Made by a program: the position numbers and the translations under genes. A stretch of DNA of 64,000 bases. Source: Cryptomeria japonica (Eukaryota; Streptophyta; Pinopsida; Cupressales; Cupressaceae). The DNA is taken from positions 236,447,922-236,511,921 of the forward strand of contig NC_081406.1 in the NCBI RefSeq assembly GCF_030272615.1. The letters run 5' to 3'. The notes under the pieces are model-generated. The model saw only the letters and a list, made by a program, of their open reading frames with translations. It was not told the origin of the DNA and searched no databases. This document shows, in pieces, positions 50,347 through 63,388 of this stretch (position 1 is the stretch's first letter; each line of letters opens with the position of its first letter).

Positions 50347-53300
50347 ATGAGAATTATATCTTGGAATGTTAGGGGCTTAAATGCCCCTAACAAGAGGCGC
50401 TTAATTAAGTCCTAGATAGACCTAGTTAAGTGTGATATTTTCATGTTACAAGAGACAAAATTGTCAAAGGAGTCTACTGATTTGGTTTTTTCTTCTTGGA
50501 GAAGGTGGGATTTCCTCTCCTCTCCAGCTTGTGGTGCATCAGGGGGTTTGGCATTGCTTTGGAATAACTATAACATTGGGGTTGAGCTAGTTGCCTCTGC
50601 TGTAAACTGGATGTTGGCCTTAGTTAAAAGCAAGTTTTCAAAGGTTAAGTTTCGGATTTTTAATATTTATGCTCCATATGGTATTCAAAGGAAGATTAAA
50701 TATGGGAAGAGATTAAGAGGATTTCCTCCCCTTTAAGGCATGGTCCTTTTATAATCTTTTGGGGGGATTTTAATGCTATCACTGATTTGGAAGAAAAGAA
50801 AGGAGGTATTCTCCCTAATAAAAAAATCATGGAAGACTTTGGGAAGTTCATTAAGGACATGAGTATTTTTTACTATCAGTTTCATAACGGGGTTTTCACA
50901 TGGACAAATATGAGAAGAGATTTTTCATAGATTGCGGAAAAGTTAGATCAGTTTTTGTTATCAGATGTTTGGATTGATTCATAATTTAATTTTTTTTCCT
51001 CTTTTCTACTAGTTTCGGGGTCAGATCATTTTCCAATTTCCCTATCAATTCTGGAAGACAAAGCTCCTTTTAAGTCACCTTTTAAATTTGAACCTATGTG
51101 GTTTAGAGATTCTTCTTTTTTGCCTTTACTCAAAAAATGGTGGAATTTTGCTCCTTATTGTTCTGGATCCCGAATGTTTTAGATTGCTAAGAAGTTAAGT
51201 TTTTTGAAATTGAACATTAGAGAATGGAATATATTGCATTTTAAGAACATCTTTTAGGCAAAATAGAGGATTCAAGATATGATTGAATGTCTTAATTCAC
51301 ATGTGATTCAACATGGTATGGTGCCACTTGTTTTTGACGAGCTAAAGTTTCTAAAAGAAGAGGTTGAAGAAGTTTTGACCAGAGAAGAAATCTATTGGAG
51401 ACAGAAATCAAGGGAGGTCTGGCTTTCAGATGGTGATAGAAATACAAAAAAAAATCACTCTTCAACACAAATTAAGAGAAGTAGGAATAGGATATCTTGT
51501 ATTGAGTGTCCAAATGATAAACTATTAACAGACCGGTAGGATTTTGTTGCACAGGCAGTTAGGTTTTTTAAGTCACTATGTTCTTCGAAGCATGGAGATA
51601 TTCATAATAACATTTCTTCTAATATCCCTTCTTTGGTATCTTCGGAAGATAATAAAATGTTGATGTCTTAGTTTTCTTTGGATGAAGTTAAGAATGTTGT
51701 TTTTGCAATGAACCCTGATAAGGCTCCGGGACTATATCGTTTTACTCCTTTATTTTTTTAGAAATGTTGGGATTTTGTGGGAAATGATGTTTTATTGGCC
51801 CTTGAGGAAGCTAGAAGGAATAGGTCTATTTTGAAAGAGCTTAAATTTACTACAATGATTGCAATTATTCCTAAAAAAGAGGTTATTAAGACATTTGCTC
51901 ATTTTCGCCCTGTTACTTTATGTACCACTTTGTACAAGATTTTTACTAAGGCTATTTCTTTAAGGTTGGCTAAAATTCTTCCTAGGATCATTTCTTTAGA
52001 ACAAGGTGGCTTTGTTCCAGGAAGGGAGATGACAGAGGGAGCTATAGTGGCACATGATGTTCTGCATTCTATTTCTACTCAGAGAATCTCAGCCATGATC
52101 CTCAAATTAGATATGATGAAGGCATATGATTGAGTAGAATGGGGGGTTTTGTGTGTTGTTCTACTTAAATTGGGCTTTTCCAAGGCATGGGTCAAATGGA
52201 TTCGTGCTTGTATTTCTTCTGCAAGGTTCTCGGTTCTAATTAATGGCTCCTCTTGTGATTTTTTCTCCTCCTCTAGATGTTTGAAGCAAGGGGATCCCTT
52301 GTCTCCCTTCTTATTCATTCTCCTAGCTGAAACATTCAGTTGGGCTATTAAAGCCGCTAAGCTGGAAGGAATTTGGAAGGGAATTAGGGTTTAGAATGTT
52401 CCACAAAGCATTTCCCATTGTTTGTTTGTAGATGATACCTTTTTATTTGGTCAGGCTTCTTTGGGTGAGGCAAGAGTGATAAAATGGGATAATATAGAAT
52501 TATGCACCCTTTTCTAGTCAAAAAGTAAATGTTGATAAGTCAAATATTTTTTTCCTTCATACTTCACAATTGGTTCAGAATAGATTGAATATTTTTTGGG
52601 GATTTGGATCTAGAAATCTTCCTTGTTCTTATCTTGGTATACCTTTCTTCATTAAGCGGGATAAACTAGAGTTTTGGGATAAGATTATTTCAATTATCTC
52701 TAGAAGGATTCTATCTTGGAATCATAGATGATTAACTTTGGCTGGTAAGATTGTTCTTATTAAGTCTGTCCTAAATGTTGTTCCTATTTATCTCATGTCT
52801 ATTTTGTAGTCTCCAAAAGTGGCTATTGTTATTTTGCAGGATACTCTTAGGTCCTTCCTTTGGAGTAATAATAAAGATGGTAAGAAATAACTCCCTCTAG
52901 TAGAATGGGATAAAGTTTGTTTGCCTAAAGACCTTGGGGGCATAGGTATTAGGAGTCGAGAAAGTCAGAATTTAGCCTTAGGTGCTAAGCTACTTTGGAA
53001 ATTGTATGATAGACTGATCTCTTTTTGGGCACATATTATGTTTGCTAAATATTTAAATAATGGACCAAGAGAGGATGTTTTTAAAGTTTCAAATTTACCA
53101 TCTGGTTCAGCTATTTGGAATTTTCTATGTAAATGTAGATCACTGATTTTTCCTCATCTCTTATGGATTGTTCATAGTGGTAGGAAGGTCAAATTTTTGG
53201 AGGAAGTTTGGAATGGACATCTCCCTCTGGTGAATACAAGGGATTGGTCTCCTTTAATTTCCACTCCTTCTTCCCTTTGGGGTGTTTTTGTGGCAGATTA

Positions 53301-54593
53301 TTTTGAGATTGAGTATAGTGGAAATCTTAAGGTGGCAAGATGGAAATCAATTGAGTTTTTAGATATTGATCAAATTGTGAAATTGGAATATGAAAAGCAG
53401 CTGGGGGAGAGAGTAATAATTCTTTCTAATGCAGAGGATGAACTTCTCTGGACAATGAATATCTCTGGTAGGTACACAGTTAAGGATGACTATAATTCTC
53501 TCTTGGTTGCTAAAGATTTATCTACTTGGCCATACAAGTTGTTTTGGCATATGGCTTGTCTCCCAAAGGCTAGTGCTTTTGCTTGGTTAGTAGTGCAGGA
53601 CAGGGTCCTTACATGTATGAGGTTGGACAGGTTGGGTATTACTGCAGTATTTCCTTGTGTTTTTTTTAATAAAAATTTAGAATCCTCTACACATTTGTTT
53701 CTTCACTGTGATTTTGCCTATGATTGTTGGAAATGGTTGTTTGAAAAGATAAATCTATCCTTTTTTATTGGTAAGGATCTCCTTTCCCACTTCAGATCCT
53801 AGCCTCTCCTATTTGCTTCATATTTGTATGCTTGTCTTTGGATTATTCTCCATCTATTGTGATTTGGAATATTTGGTTAGAGCGTAATAATAGGATTTTC
53901 AAACAAATAAGTTCTCCCTTGGCTGAGGTTTTATTGAGGATTGAATCTTCCATCTCTGAAGTTGCTTTGTCTTTTATTTATAAGAATTTGGAAAATCTTA
54001 CCTCTTTTTCTCATTGGGATAGTAGGGTAACTCGAGTCTGGAAGATGTTATTAGTTTTACCTACTCATGGATCTATTTTGAATAGGACTAACGCTATAAG
54101 TAAGAGAAATTTTGGTAGCTAGAAACCTCCTCCGCAAGGGCACTTTAAATTGATTTTTGATGGAGCTTCTCGTGGGAACCCTAGCATGGTAGGGGCAAGT
54201 ATGGTAGTTTATGATCATAAGGTAATATCTATTCAGGCTCGTTGTCATGTGATTGGTTTCAAGACTAACAACTGTGCAGAATTATATGCTTTGACTTTTG
54301 GTTTGGATATGGCTATATCTCTAGGAATTAAGGACTCAATAATTGAAGGTGATTATATGGTTATTATTCAAAGTGTCATGAAAAATAAGTCAAATTGTTG
54401 GCAATTACAATATATACTTGATCATATTTTGCAAAAAATAGATTTTTTTAATTCCTTCTTGATTTCCCACTATTATAGAGAAGTGAATAAGATTGCAGAT
54501 TTTTTGGCTAACTTAGCCATTGATAGTGATGCTAATATGCAAGAGGTAAGTTTGGAAGAGATCTCTTCCTCGGTTTTGGAATATTTGAAGTAA
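50347..54593 (+). pseudogene. LINE ORF2: endonuclease, reverse transcriptase, zinc finger, RNase H (decayed)
   Basis: Starts MRIISWNVRGLNAPNKR, the usual start of a plant L1 APE-type endonuclease. Then come LQETKL, NIYAPYG and GSDHFPI (near 51017-51037). The reverse transcriptase shows KAPG (51720), LDMMKAYD (52108), LKQGDPLSPFLF (52283) and FVDD (52425-52436). A zf-RVT motif, HLFLHCDFAYDCW, lies near 53692. RNase H (54150-54560) keeps FDGASRGNPS, CAELYAL and EGDYMVI. By eye there are about fifteen in-frame stops and three frameshifts. Many stops are one transition from W, Q or R codons (for example KAYD-TGA-VEW), as expected of methylation-driven decay. Cannot be active. Confidence 0.92.
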
Positions 54594-54651
54594 AAGAGGT
54601 AATTTACATGGTAAGTGAAGGCTTCTCCTTCATTTTTATAATGTCTAGTTA

Positions 54652-54905
54652 TCTTCTAACATAACTAGTAAGGATGGATAGTGGTAATGATTAAGGGGCG
54701 ACAGTGTGTGTGTGGTTTTTATTTGATGCTTGTCATATCATCTTTGCTTCGCATTATGGTTAAGTGGCAAATGTAAATTGGAAATGAATATGATTACCTT
54801 TTGATGTAACCAGTAAGGATGGTTAATAATAATGATTAAGGGATGGCGACATGTGTGCAGTTTTATTTGGTGCTTGTCTTTTCATCTCTGCCTCGCACAT
54901 TTCAC
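54652..54905 (+). repeat. Imperfect tandem repeat, 2 x ~145 bp, in the LINE 3' region
   Basis: The segment with AGTAAGGATGG, AATGATTAAGGG and GCTTGTC...TCATC...GCCTCGCA appears at about 54665-54755 and again at 54810-54900. It lies just after the RNase H stop codon. Confidence 0.75.
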
Positions 54906-55436
54906 ATTTTGGATAATTTTGAGTCAGCTTTGGATAATTACATGTTTGATGTGGGTTATTTCCCTTATGGTGGGTTAATATGTGATAGCATAGATGATGC
55001 TTTGAAAGTTTTGGAAACACTGTTAGATTTTGTTTCTCCTCATATTGTGAACAAGACTCTGGATGTGCTAAATTTTTGTTTTGTTTTATCTGCTCCTCCT
55101 CTCCTTGTAGCTCCAGTACAGGTTGTTCCTCCTAATTATGCTTTCTTCAATAGTTTCTATTTCACATTCTATTTTGGCGAGATGAAAGATGGTGTGAGGA
55201 GTATGGCACTTGGAGTTTCCTGTGCATTTTGGTTTGGAAATGATTTGCATATATATATTGCATTGAAAGAACTCATATGTTGCAGATTATTGTATCTTCC
55301 CTTAGAGGGGCTGATTATATATCCTCAATATTTTATAGGATTTAGGGTGGGGGATTGGCATATTTTGAAAATCTATCGAAAAGGTAGATTTAGACTGCTT
55401 TTGTATGAGGATCTTTGGTCAGTTTTTTCTTTTTAA
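54843..55436 (+). CDS. Open frame of 197 codons downstream of the LINE RNase H (unknown)
   Basis: An uninterrupted frame from ATG at 54843 lies between the RNase H stop and the LINE 3' terminus. The protein is hydrophobic and aromatic-rich (F, L, Y), begins MATCVQFYLVLVFSSLPRTF and ends LLLYEDLWSVFSF, with no domain I recognise. An open frame this long is unexpected in sequence this AT-rich, within an element whose main ORF is full of stops. It could be chance, an element-specific third frame, or transduced host sequence. No function is proposed. Confidence 0.35.
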   Translation: MATCVQFYLVLVFSSLPRTFHILDNFESALDNYMFDVGYFPYGGLICDSIDDALKVLETLLDFVSPHIVNKTLDVLNFCFVLSAPPLLVAPVQVVPPNYAFFNSFYFTFYFGEMKDGVRSMALGVSCAFWFGNDLHIYIALKELICCRLLYLPLEGLIIYPQYFIGFRVGDWHILKIYRKGRFRLLLYEDLWSVFSF

Positions 55437-55583
55437 GGGTCGTAATGGGAGGTTTTCTTGCGGGTTCTTTCCTGTCAGTATGCCATTTGAACCCATTGTA
55501 AAAAAGTATATTTTGAACAAATAAAAAATAGTTTAGTGGCATGCCCACTTTTATTTTTTTTTAAAAGATTCAATTGTAAAGTC

Positions 55584-57264
55584 AAATATTTCTAGTACAC
55601 TTTTAATTGCTCTGAATTTTTATATAATTTTTTGCAATTATCTTAAATCTACATGTATCAATACATTATTCTTAAACTTAATCCAATTGTATACACATAT
55701 GCTACATTAAGTCGATAAGTATAATCTTGTAAAATTTAATTCTACATGTTTATATTTATAGAGGCCTTTACTAGAATTAATTTATTATCAAAGAATATAA
55801 TTAAGTATATAATCTCATATTACCTTCTTTGAACATTCCAAACCAAATCAATTCTATTTACCAAAGAAAATAATATAATTGACGTAGTATAGGAAGCCTA
55901 TATTTCATTGATCATCTTACTCTCATATGAATGACCAAAAAGTGCTGTCTTTGATTATTTGTACACATTTTTGTAGATTGACATAGAACAACATGTGTGA
56001 CTTAGATACAATCTAGATTCATAACAAGTATCAAGTTTCTATAATATAATGTCTACAATATAAAAACATTATCACTTAGATTTTCTAAAATCAAATAATA
56101 TTTTAAATATAGAGGATCTAATTTTTTTTCCTACTCAAAATAATCATAAATGATATCTCTTGATGTGTCCATTTAATAGTTTATGGGATCTTTATGGATT
56201 AGAATTGCTCACAAATACTTTCACAATCCTTGAAACCAATAAAATATTTTGCGTTAATTATGAAGAACCTGGTAAAATATATATTATTTTAATTAATAGC
56301 AGAAAGTTGTCTAAATTATTTAAATACTTTTATTGCAATTGAAAAATACATAGAATTTTTTTTATAAAGATAAATTTAGAAATATAAATAAATGTGTATT
56401 AAGTTTTAAAGAAAAGTAAAAAATGTCACAATTTATACATAGTGTTATTTACAATAATAATTAGGGAACACAGAAAATGCTTTAGATAATAAAATTTGAT
56501 TTTGTAAGCTTAAGGGGAAATGGAGCAACTTATAGGATGTTTATTTATTGCAATATTTATCCTAACATGCTAAGCCAAAAGAAATGAATAAAAATATAAG
56601 ACGTATACATTATAAATATTTTATTACAAGAGATGTTACAACAACATTGGAAGTCTTAAGGGGTTTTCATGTGAAAGTAATTACACGATCAAATCATAAA
56701 AATTTTATAAATTGATAATAATTATATGAAATAGTTAACTTATGATTAAAATAATCTCTACTTGGGTAATTAGCTTGAAATCCTCCATTGGCTCCATAGA
56801 CGACACTACATGTAACTTTTAGCAATGTAGTACTCACCTTCCTTGGTTATTTATAGAGGTGGACATTACTCTATAAACTATCAAAAAGGTTAATTGTAGG
56901 GTTACCTCATAGGCCACATTGATCTTGTCAAATATCACACCTTAATCAACTCCTTTACAAATATCAAGATGATAACAAAAAATAATATGAATGAAAAAAA
57001 TTATTTAATTAATTATTTAAACAAAATTAAATAACCTTAAAACATTTTCTGAAAATTCCTATTAATCAAATATGAACTCAATATTTGGTTTCCCATTATA
57101 TTTTTCGGGTATTATAGTATAAATCCAAAAATAAGATATAGCAATGAATATAAATCTTAATGTGTTGCTTGCAAATATTTTTTGGCATAGTGATTGGATT
57201 TTTGGGTTATTAGAAAACAAGTGCATAATAGTTACTAGTCTTTACATTAGTTATATGTATATTA
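55584..57264. other. AT-rich spacer between two LINEs
   Basis: Very AT-rich. No gene, RNA or element recognised. Confidence 0.5.
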
Positions 57265-60200
57265 TATATTTTTTTTAAAAAAAATAAAAGTGGAAAATCC
57301 ACTAAACTATATATTAATGATAAAGAGTTTACATCGGATTCAGACGTGGCATACCGGTAGGAAAGAACCCACAAGAAAACCTCTGGTTGTAGCCATATTA
57401 AGACTTAACAGACATATATAGTACCCTTTACAATATATATACTGATGAAACCCCCACCCTCCTATTTCTGATATTTTTTACAAAAGTCCCATAAGACAAC
57501 TTCAAACCAGAATTACTCCAGTCGAAGAATAGATGAACATGAAGAACCACAAGGAAGATGAATAAGAGAAAATTCTCTGTCAAGACCATAGCTAACCATT
57601 TTGAACCAAAAAGAAGCCATGTAGCCTTCATTCCTGTAAAAAACCATACTACCAGCTACAAAAGAGAAAATATGTTAGTTGTCCAAAAACCAAGTACTAG
57701 AGCTCTCATCCGGTGGCTCATGAGATGAGGAGGTGGAATCACCCTTAGAGGGAACGCCATGCAAGAAGGAGCAAAGCATAAAAGTCCCAAAGAGATTAAT
57801 GAATGTAAAGCCTGAAAAAAAACCCATGCTTTATCCACATAATGGTCAGGAGTCAAGTACAACAAAAAAATCCATAGAGGCTCTAGTATTTTCCAAAGAA
57901 TCACATATCAATCCCATATGTAACTGATGAAGAAAATGACCAGACTAGCCATTAGCCAAAATATCATGGCGAGGAAGAAAACCCCCATATCAAACCGATA
58001 ACTAGCCAATGCAGGAGAGACCAACTCCCAATTGCACACTGTCGTGAAGACAAACATGGATACCAAGAGGCGAACCAAATCCATATCGAGCAGAACATCA
58101 AAACAAATAGTAAGAAAATGAGAGAGAAGCTCATCATAAGAAACTTGACAACCAACCTGTAACCACCGACATCCCGAAAGCCTACGAAACTCAAAGTCCA
58201 CCACGGGAGTAAATAGATTGAAAACCTTGCCAAGTTTAACAGAATTCTCCTCAATTGCATCTTCTTCCCCCAATGATCAAGCTTCTAAAACCACTCTATA
58301 AACTCCAACAAGCAGAGAGGAAGGCATTTGCAGAATGAAGAGCACCGAAAACCAAAAATAAACAAGGAACTGATTTTTGAAAATGACAGAGAAATGTATT
58401 TTAAAGAGAAAATGTCCTGAATTTCCCATAAAATACTGAAAAAAACCATTTGAAGCATGCTTGAATTAATTCACACGAATGCAAAAGCCTTCCACTAAAA
58501 CCCATAAGTGATTATCCCACAAGTAAGGATACCATCTATCTAAAAAGACATAATCTGTAAGCCAAATCTGTCAGATTGAGACAAGCACAAGGTGGCCAGC
58601 TCAATGATATTTGCATCAAAAAATAAAACCTTAGAAAACGTGCTGACGGCTTGAGGAGATGAAAGCATGCGAAAAAATAATGAAGGGCTGGAGATAAGGA
58701 CTCCACCAAACACACATGCCACAACCAAAACACATAATAAATGAAGATATTACTGACAAGACACAAGGACAAATCAATATCAGAAAACCAAACTTAAGGA
58801 AATCTCTCCCCAACCCGAAAATAGAAAATCATTTCAAAACATTAGAGCGAATTTCCATAAGCCACAAAGAAACCAATTAACATGTAGCACCCAGGATATA
58901 CACCCCATCCATCTGCACGAAAAAAATATACCAACACTCCATATGTAAGCATAGGACGGTTTACACATGTGATGTAAAAATAATCTGAACCAAGAGGAGG
59001 ATGACATGTATATCTCAAGCAAATGAAACCGATGATGAAATTTAATATCATGCCCATATAATTAAGCCGATTCATGAGTGAGTATCCTAATCATGAAAAA
59101 GTTGTTTACATGCTGCCACCTGAAAAATTCTTCTCCAATCCTTAAGAAGTACACACATTAACATCTAACCCAAATGCAGGAGTGTATAAATACTCTAAAT
59201 ACAGATAGTAATAAAAACCTCCTATCAACACATGAAGGATAGATACAAACTAAACTGAGGAGAGGATAATATGTATACTTCAATAAGAAATGAAGATACT
59301 AACACAAAATTTTGCCACCTGAAAATTACCTCTCCATCCCTCAAGAAATACACACATTAACATCTAACCCAGATATAGGAATGTATAAATATTCCATATG
59401 CAAAATAGAAGTAAAAGCCTCCTATCAACACATGACAAACAGATACAAAATGATTTGAGAAGAGGATAATATATATACTTCAATAAGAAATGAAGATAAT
59501 AACTCAAAATAGATGACTTAATCTTTGGGATGTGGTATATACCCAGAGAGGACGACATGAGGAATGTCACCAACTACTAAATTCTTATGAATACCAACCG
59601 AGTCAATAGCCAAATTAGCCAGAAAATCTGCCAGTTTATTTATCTCTCGAAAACAATGAGATAATACATAAGTATCAAAGAAGGATAATTTCTCCAAAAT
59701 GTGATCAGTTAAGTACTTTAAATGCCCACAATTACTTTTGTAGTTCAACACACTTTGAATAACAACCATTGAATCCCCCTAGATGGAAAGATGTTTGATC
59801 CCAAGGGAAATAGCCAAATCAATCCCAAGTGACAAAGCTTGACATTCAGCAAAATTGTTTGATTGAGACCCAAGAGCATGACATTGAGCAGCAATTAGGA
59901 CTACATTATGATCAAAAATGGCCATCCCAGCCCCAGACATACCCGGATTCCCCCTAGAAGCACCATCAAAATGGAGTTTGAAATGACCCGGAGGAGGAGA
60001 AGCCCAACTGGCCACAATTCTCTTATTTTTAAAAGCCATAACCTTTGCAACTGACCCATGGGAAGGTATGCTAGATAGAGATTTCCATGTCCTTGTGATC
60101 ATGCCATCCTAATGGGAAAAAGATGTCACATTTTCTAAATTCTTATGAATATATGACAAGACCGCCTCCGAGATAGAAGCCTCTATCTTGACAAAAATAT

Positions 60201-60440
60201 TAGAAACCAAAGTGGATGATTTTTTAAAGGCGGGCATAAAAAGAAGAGGAAAACAAGAGAGGCCAAGCTCTAAAGTGAGAGAGAAGGTCCACACTAGTAA
60301 CAAAAGGCAGTCCTAGCTTCTCCAAAAACCAATTCCAACATCCTAGAGCAAAATCACAATGAAGGAAAAGACGAGATGATGATTCCAATTTTTGATTACA
60401 CAAAACACAAGGGAAAACAACAAATAAACCCATCCTATCC
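57265..60440 (-). mobile_element. 5'-truncated LINE of the same family, opposite orientation
   Basis: Read on the minus strand, it starts inside the zinc-finger region (VVFPCVLCNQKLESSSRLFL, about 60420-60350; HCDFALGCW), continues to RNase H (LHFDGASRGNPGMSGAGMA, about 59990; NNFAECQAL; CFREINKLADFLANLAID, about 59640), then about 2.2 kb of 3' region, and ends TTTAGTGGATTTTCCACTTT plus TATTTTTTTT and A's. The first copy shares the zinc finger, RNase H and terminus. No target-site duplication was found. Decayed. Confidence 0.85.
59114..59513 (-). repeat. Tandem repeat, 2 x 200 bp, in the LINE 3' region
   Basis: GCCACCTGAAAA...CACACATTAACATCTAACCC...CTCCTATCAACACATGA...TACTTCAATAAGAAATGAAG occurs twice with a step of 200 bp and clear divergence. 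Confidence 0.85.
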
Positions 60441-62128
60441 AGTCACACTCACTTTGGACTCACTTTGGTTGTTATTCCTAATATTCTCAATTCATGTTTG
60501 ATTGAGCTCATTTTTACGACTGTTTCTAGAATTTCAATGCAATTCTACTCAATGACCTTTTTCTAACCTAGAATGTTGAGACTAGGGCACCTAATGCCGC
60601 TATACAAGTATTTTGGCCCCATATTTGATATCATAATGGGTAGCTTTGTGAGTAGTGAGAAAGTGTTCCCCAATGTTGGCCTTAACCAAAAATTAAACCC
60701 AAAAATATGTAAGTTACATAAAAATACAACCCCCTCTCTCATTTGAACATATCTATCATATCTCACACATCTATTAAAAATTCAATTGAGCATTCAATCA
60801 AGCATATTCAATGCAATTGAGAAAAAGTATGCAATTACAGATTCCAGAATTCAAGTTTCAACAATTATGATCAAGTTATATGTGTTCCTCCATGATGAAA
60901 GAAAACATTAAAATCCATCAAGAAACATCAAACATTGTGTGAGACATCAAGGCAATGGTTTCATATCAAAGGCATCTTTATCATTTCAATAATTTCTAAA
61001 AAGGTCTTCAAGTTTACCTACCAGGGGTAAGCTCTCTTTTCCTCTAAGATTGTTGTAGTGGAGGTGGAAACACCAGCACGGGGTTTGACTTAAGAAAGCC
61101 CCCATACATCACAATATTTTCCCATCTTTTTGTGTGTGTGGGTATTGATTCAATGTAACTAAGAGCTACAAAATTGCACACTAAATATAGTGACAAACAT
61201 TCTCAAGCCTCAAACAAGGAAAAAATCCTAGCCTGTATCAAATTGCTCTAGCTACTGACACCTTTGGGTTGGTTTTTGGAGAGAGGTCTACAGAGCCTCC
61301 TAATCCAAAATCCAAAAGTTAATATTGATGAAGATAGCTTTAGACTACTATTCCTTTCTCCATAATCTAGCATATTATACTCTATATTTCTATCATAGGT
61401 TCTTCTTTGTCTCCTAGTTCTAGATTTGTCCTTTTATGTTGGCTTCTAATTTTATATATACTATTAATGTTGAATGTTATCAATTTCCTATCACTTTACC
61501 TACGTCTTACATATTGCATAGTCATAGTCATATTTAATCAAGTAAAATGAAAAAAAGGAACAATCAACCAAAGTGTCCAACTCTTCTTTAGGACTAAAGT
61601 TGAACCTAGTTGGTTATTCCCCCATAGAATGATCAAAATTAGAAATGGTTGAAATGAATAAGTTATTGGTTCGCGCTAAGACCCCATTTTCACCATATTT
61701 TAGATATTGAGAAACATGGGTTTGTTAAAGAGGTATTGGAAACTTTTTCTCCTCATATCATAACTTTGTAAGTTGGCGTGGACATCAATAAAAACATGTA
61801 GTAGGAAGTGGCTTTTATAAGATGTGGTAATTACAAATACCATATCATTGATAAAAACATATAAAAAAATAATAATAATAATATAAAGGGCCATTTATGC
61901 ACACATTCACTCCTGAATACAATTTCAAAACATAAAAATTTAAAGTAGTAATAAATAGGGATATTCTTTTTATTAGGATAAACAGGTTTTGAGGGGACCT
62001 GAAACCCCTTACAACAGGTTTTGAAGGGACCCAAAACCCTCAAATTTTATCATGATCCAAAACTCGAAACAAACAACTACAAAAGATATATCAAAGATAA
62101 AAAGCAACCAAAAACCAATCTAGCAACA
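60441..62128. other. Stretch without recognised genes
   Basis: No coding region identified. A short direct repeat (ACAGGTTTTGARGGGACC, near 61981 and 62013) lies close to the right end. Confidence 0.5.
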
Positions 62129-63388
62129 TGTTAGCAGCAGTCAAGAAGGAAGACAGAGAGGGGGGGGTGAATCACTCATCACCGGATATAGAAAAATTAA
62201 ACTCCACAACATAAGCTGATAAAATACAACAATAAAAAGATAAGCAAATTAACACCACAACACCAAGATTTGGATGTGGAAAACCTAGTTAAGGGAAACC
62301 ATGGTGGGAACCTACCCATAGTAAGATTATACTTTGTAGTATTATGTGAAAATATTACAATGGGGAATGCACATGCACTCAAGCACACTTCCTGGAGCTC
62401 ACTGCTCAAAAGATATTTTCCTGGAAGGCTACAACCCTCAGGAAAGTCTCACTGACTTACAATACGATTCAGAGTACAATTCGAAAGAAATCAACTGCAA
62501 TGATAGCATCTACAAATACCTGATGACAATTCTGGTTAAGCACAATTTTCTACTCTGCAACACCAATCTCACCACAAACTCAACACCAAAGGATAAATCA
62601 CTTGTTCGCACACAAATATCTCTTTGATAATGCAGACATAAAACCAATCCCAAAACTAAGTGAATAACTCACATATATATATAATTTGTCAACCTTGATA
62701 ACAAGGTCAGCTAAACCCTCAACCCTCAACTCATAATTACATAAATTGCATTACATGATACAAGGATCAACCAACAAACCAATACAATGATTTACATCAC
62801 ATAGCATGGACCTAATTCAAATTCCTGAATGATCACATCCACCAAAAATCATGCCAAGATCAACCGCAACATGCTACACCACCAAAAATACCGCATAACA
62901 TGAAAATCATCACCGGTTGATGAAAACCACCAAAAACTCACACAAAAATCAATGCGGGTCACTAAAACAAATAGGACACGACTAGGAAACACTAGCAAGC
63001 ATGGTAGAACCGTCACCAACAGTTGCACCAACACCACTTAAATCAAATCTTCATCGATAAACATCAGAAAGATCATAACACAACCAATTAGCAACTGCCA
63101 CAAAGAAAGATAACTTTTGGAGCACCAAATAATGAACCATCTGAAATGAAGAAACACAAGATAATCCCAAACAATATCCCAAAACCTCAATATAAGATCT
63201 GATCACACCGGAATATACTGGAGTAAATATCGAATTTTGCAAAAGAGTGATTAGTATAACCAAACTACAAAACCGGATCAGAAGATCTTCCCAAACTCAC
63301 TGGAATAAGTCACAGGAATATGTTGAAATCAATGACAACAACATATCCTAGCAACAGCCATGAACAACCATTTCCAACAACACCAACA
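62129..63388 (-). mobile_element. 3' LTR of a second minus-strand copia fossil
   Basis: On the minus strand it begins TGTTGGTGTTG just after the polypurine tract AAAGGGGGAGAT (complement of 63389-63400) and ends GCTGCTAACA at 62129. The polypurine tract and flanking GCCATCAATACC match the copia element at 27802-34587, so the two are related. Confidence 0.75.

Larger units (their letters stand above)
49023..55564 (+). mobile_element. Full-length L1-type LINE with 19-bp target-site duplications
   Basis: AAGATTCAATTGTAAAGTC occurs at 49004-49022 and again at 55565-55583, exactly flanking 6.54 kb with ORF1-like, endonuclease, reverse transcriptase, zinc-finger and RNase H regions in order. The 3' end is CCCACTTTTA plus a T-run and a few A's. 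The exact 19-bp duplication shows one clean target-primed insertion, yet the coding regions carry many stops. Confidence 0.93.

Noticed and set aside
57430-59080. Several W/F-rich minus-strand open frames in the second LINE's 3' region
   Set aside because: Short, overlapping in multiple frames, no clear similarity to the 197-codon frame of the first LINE; treated as 3' region.
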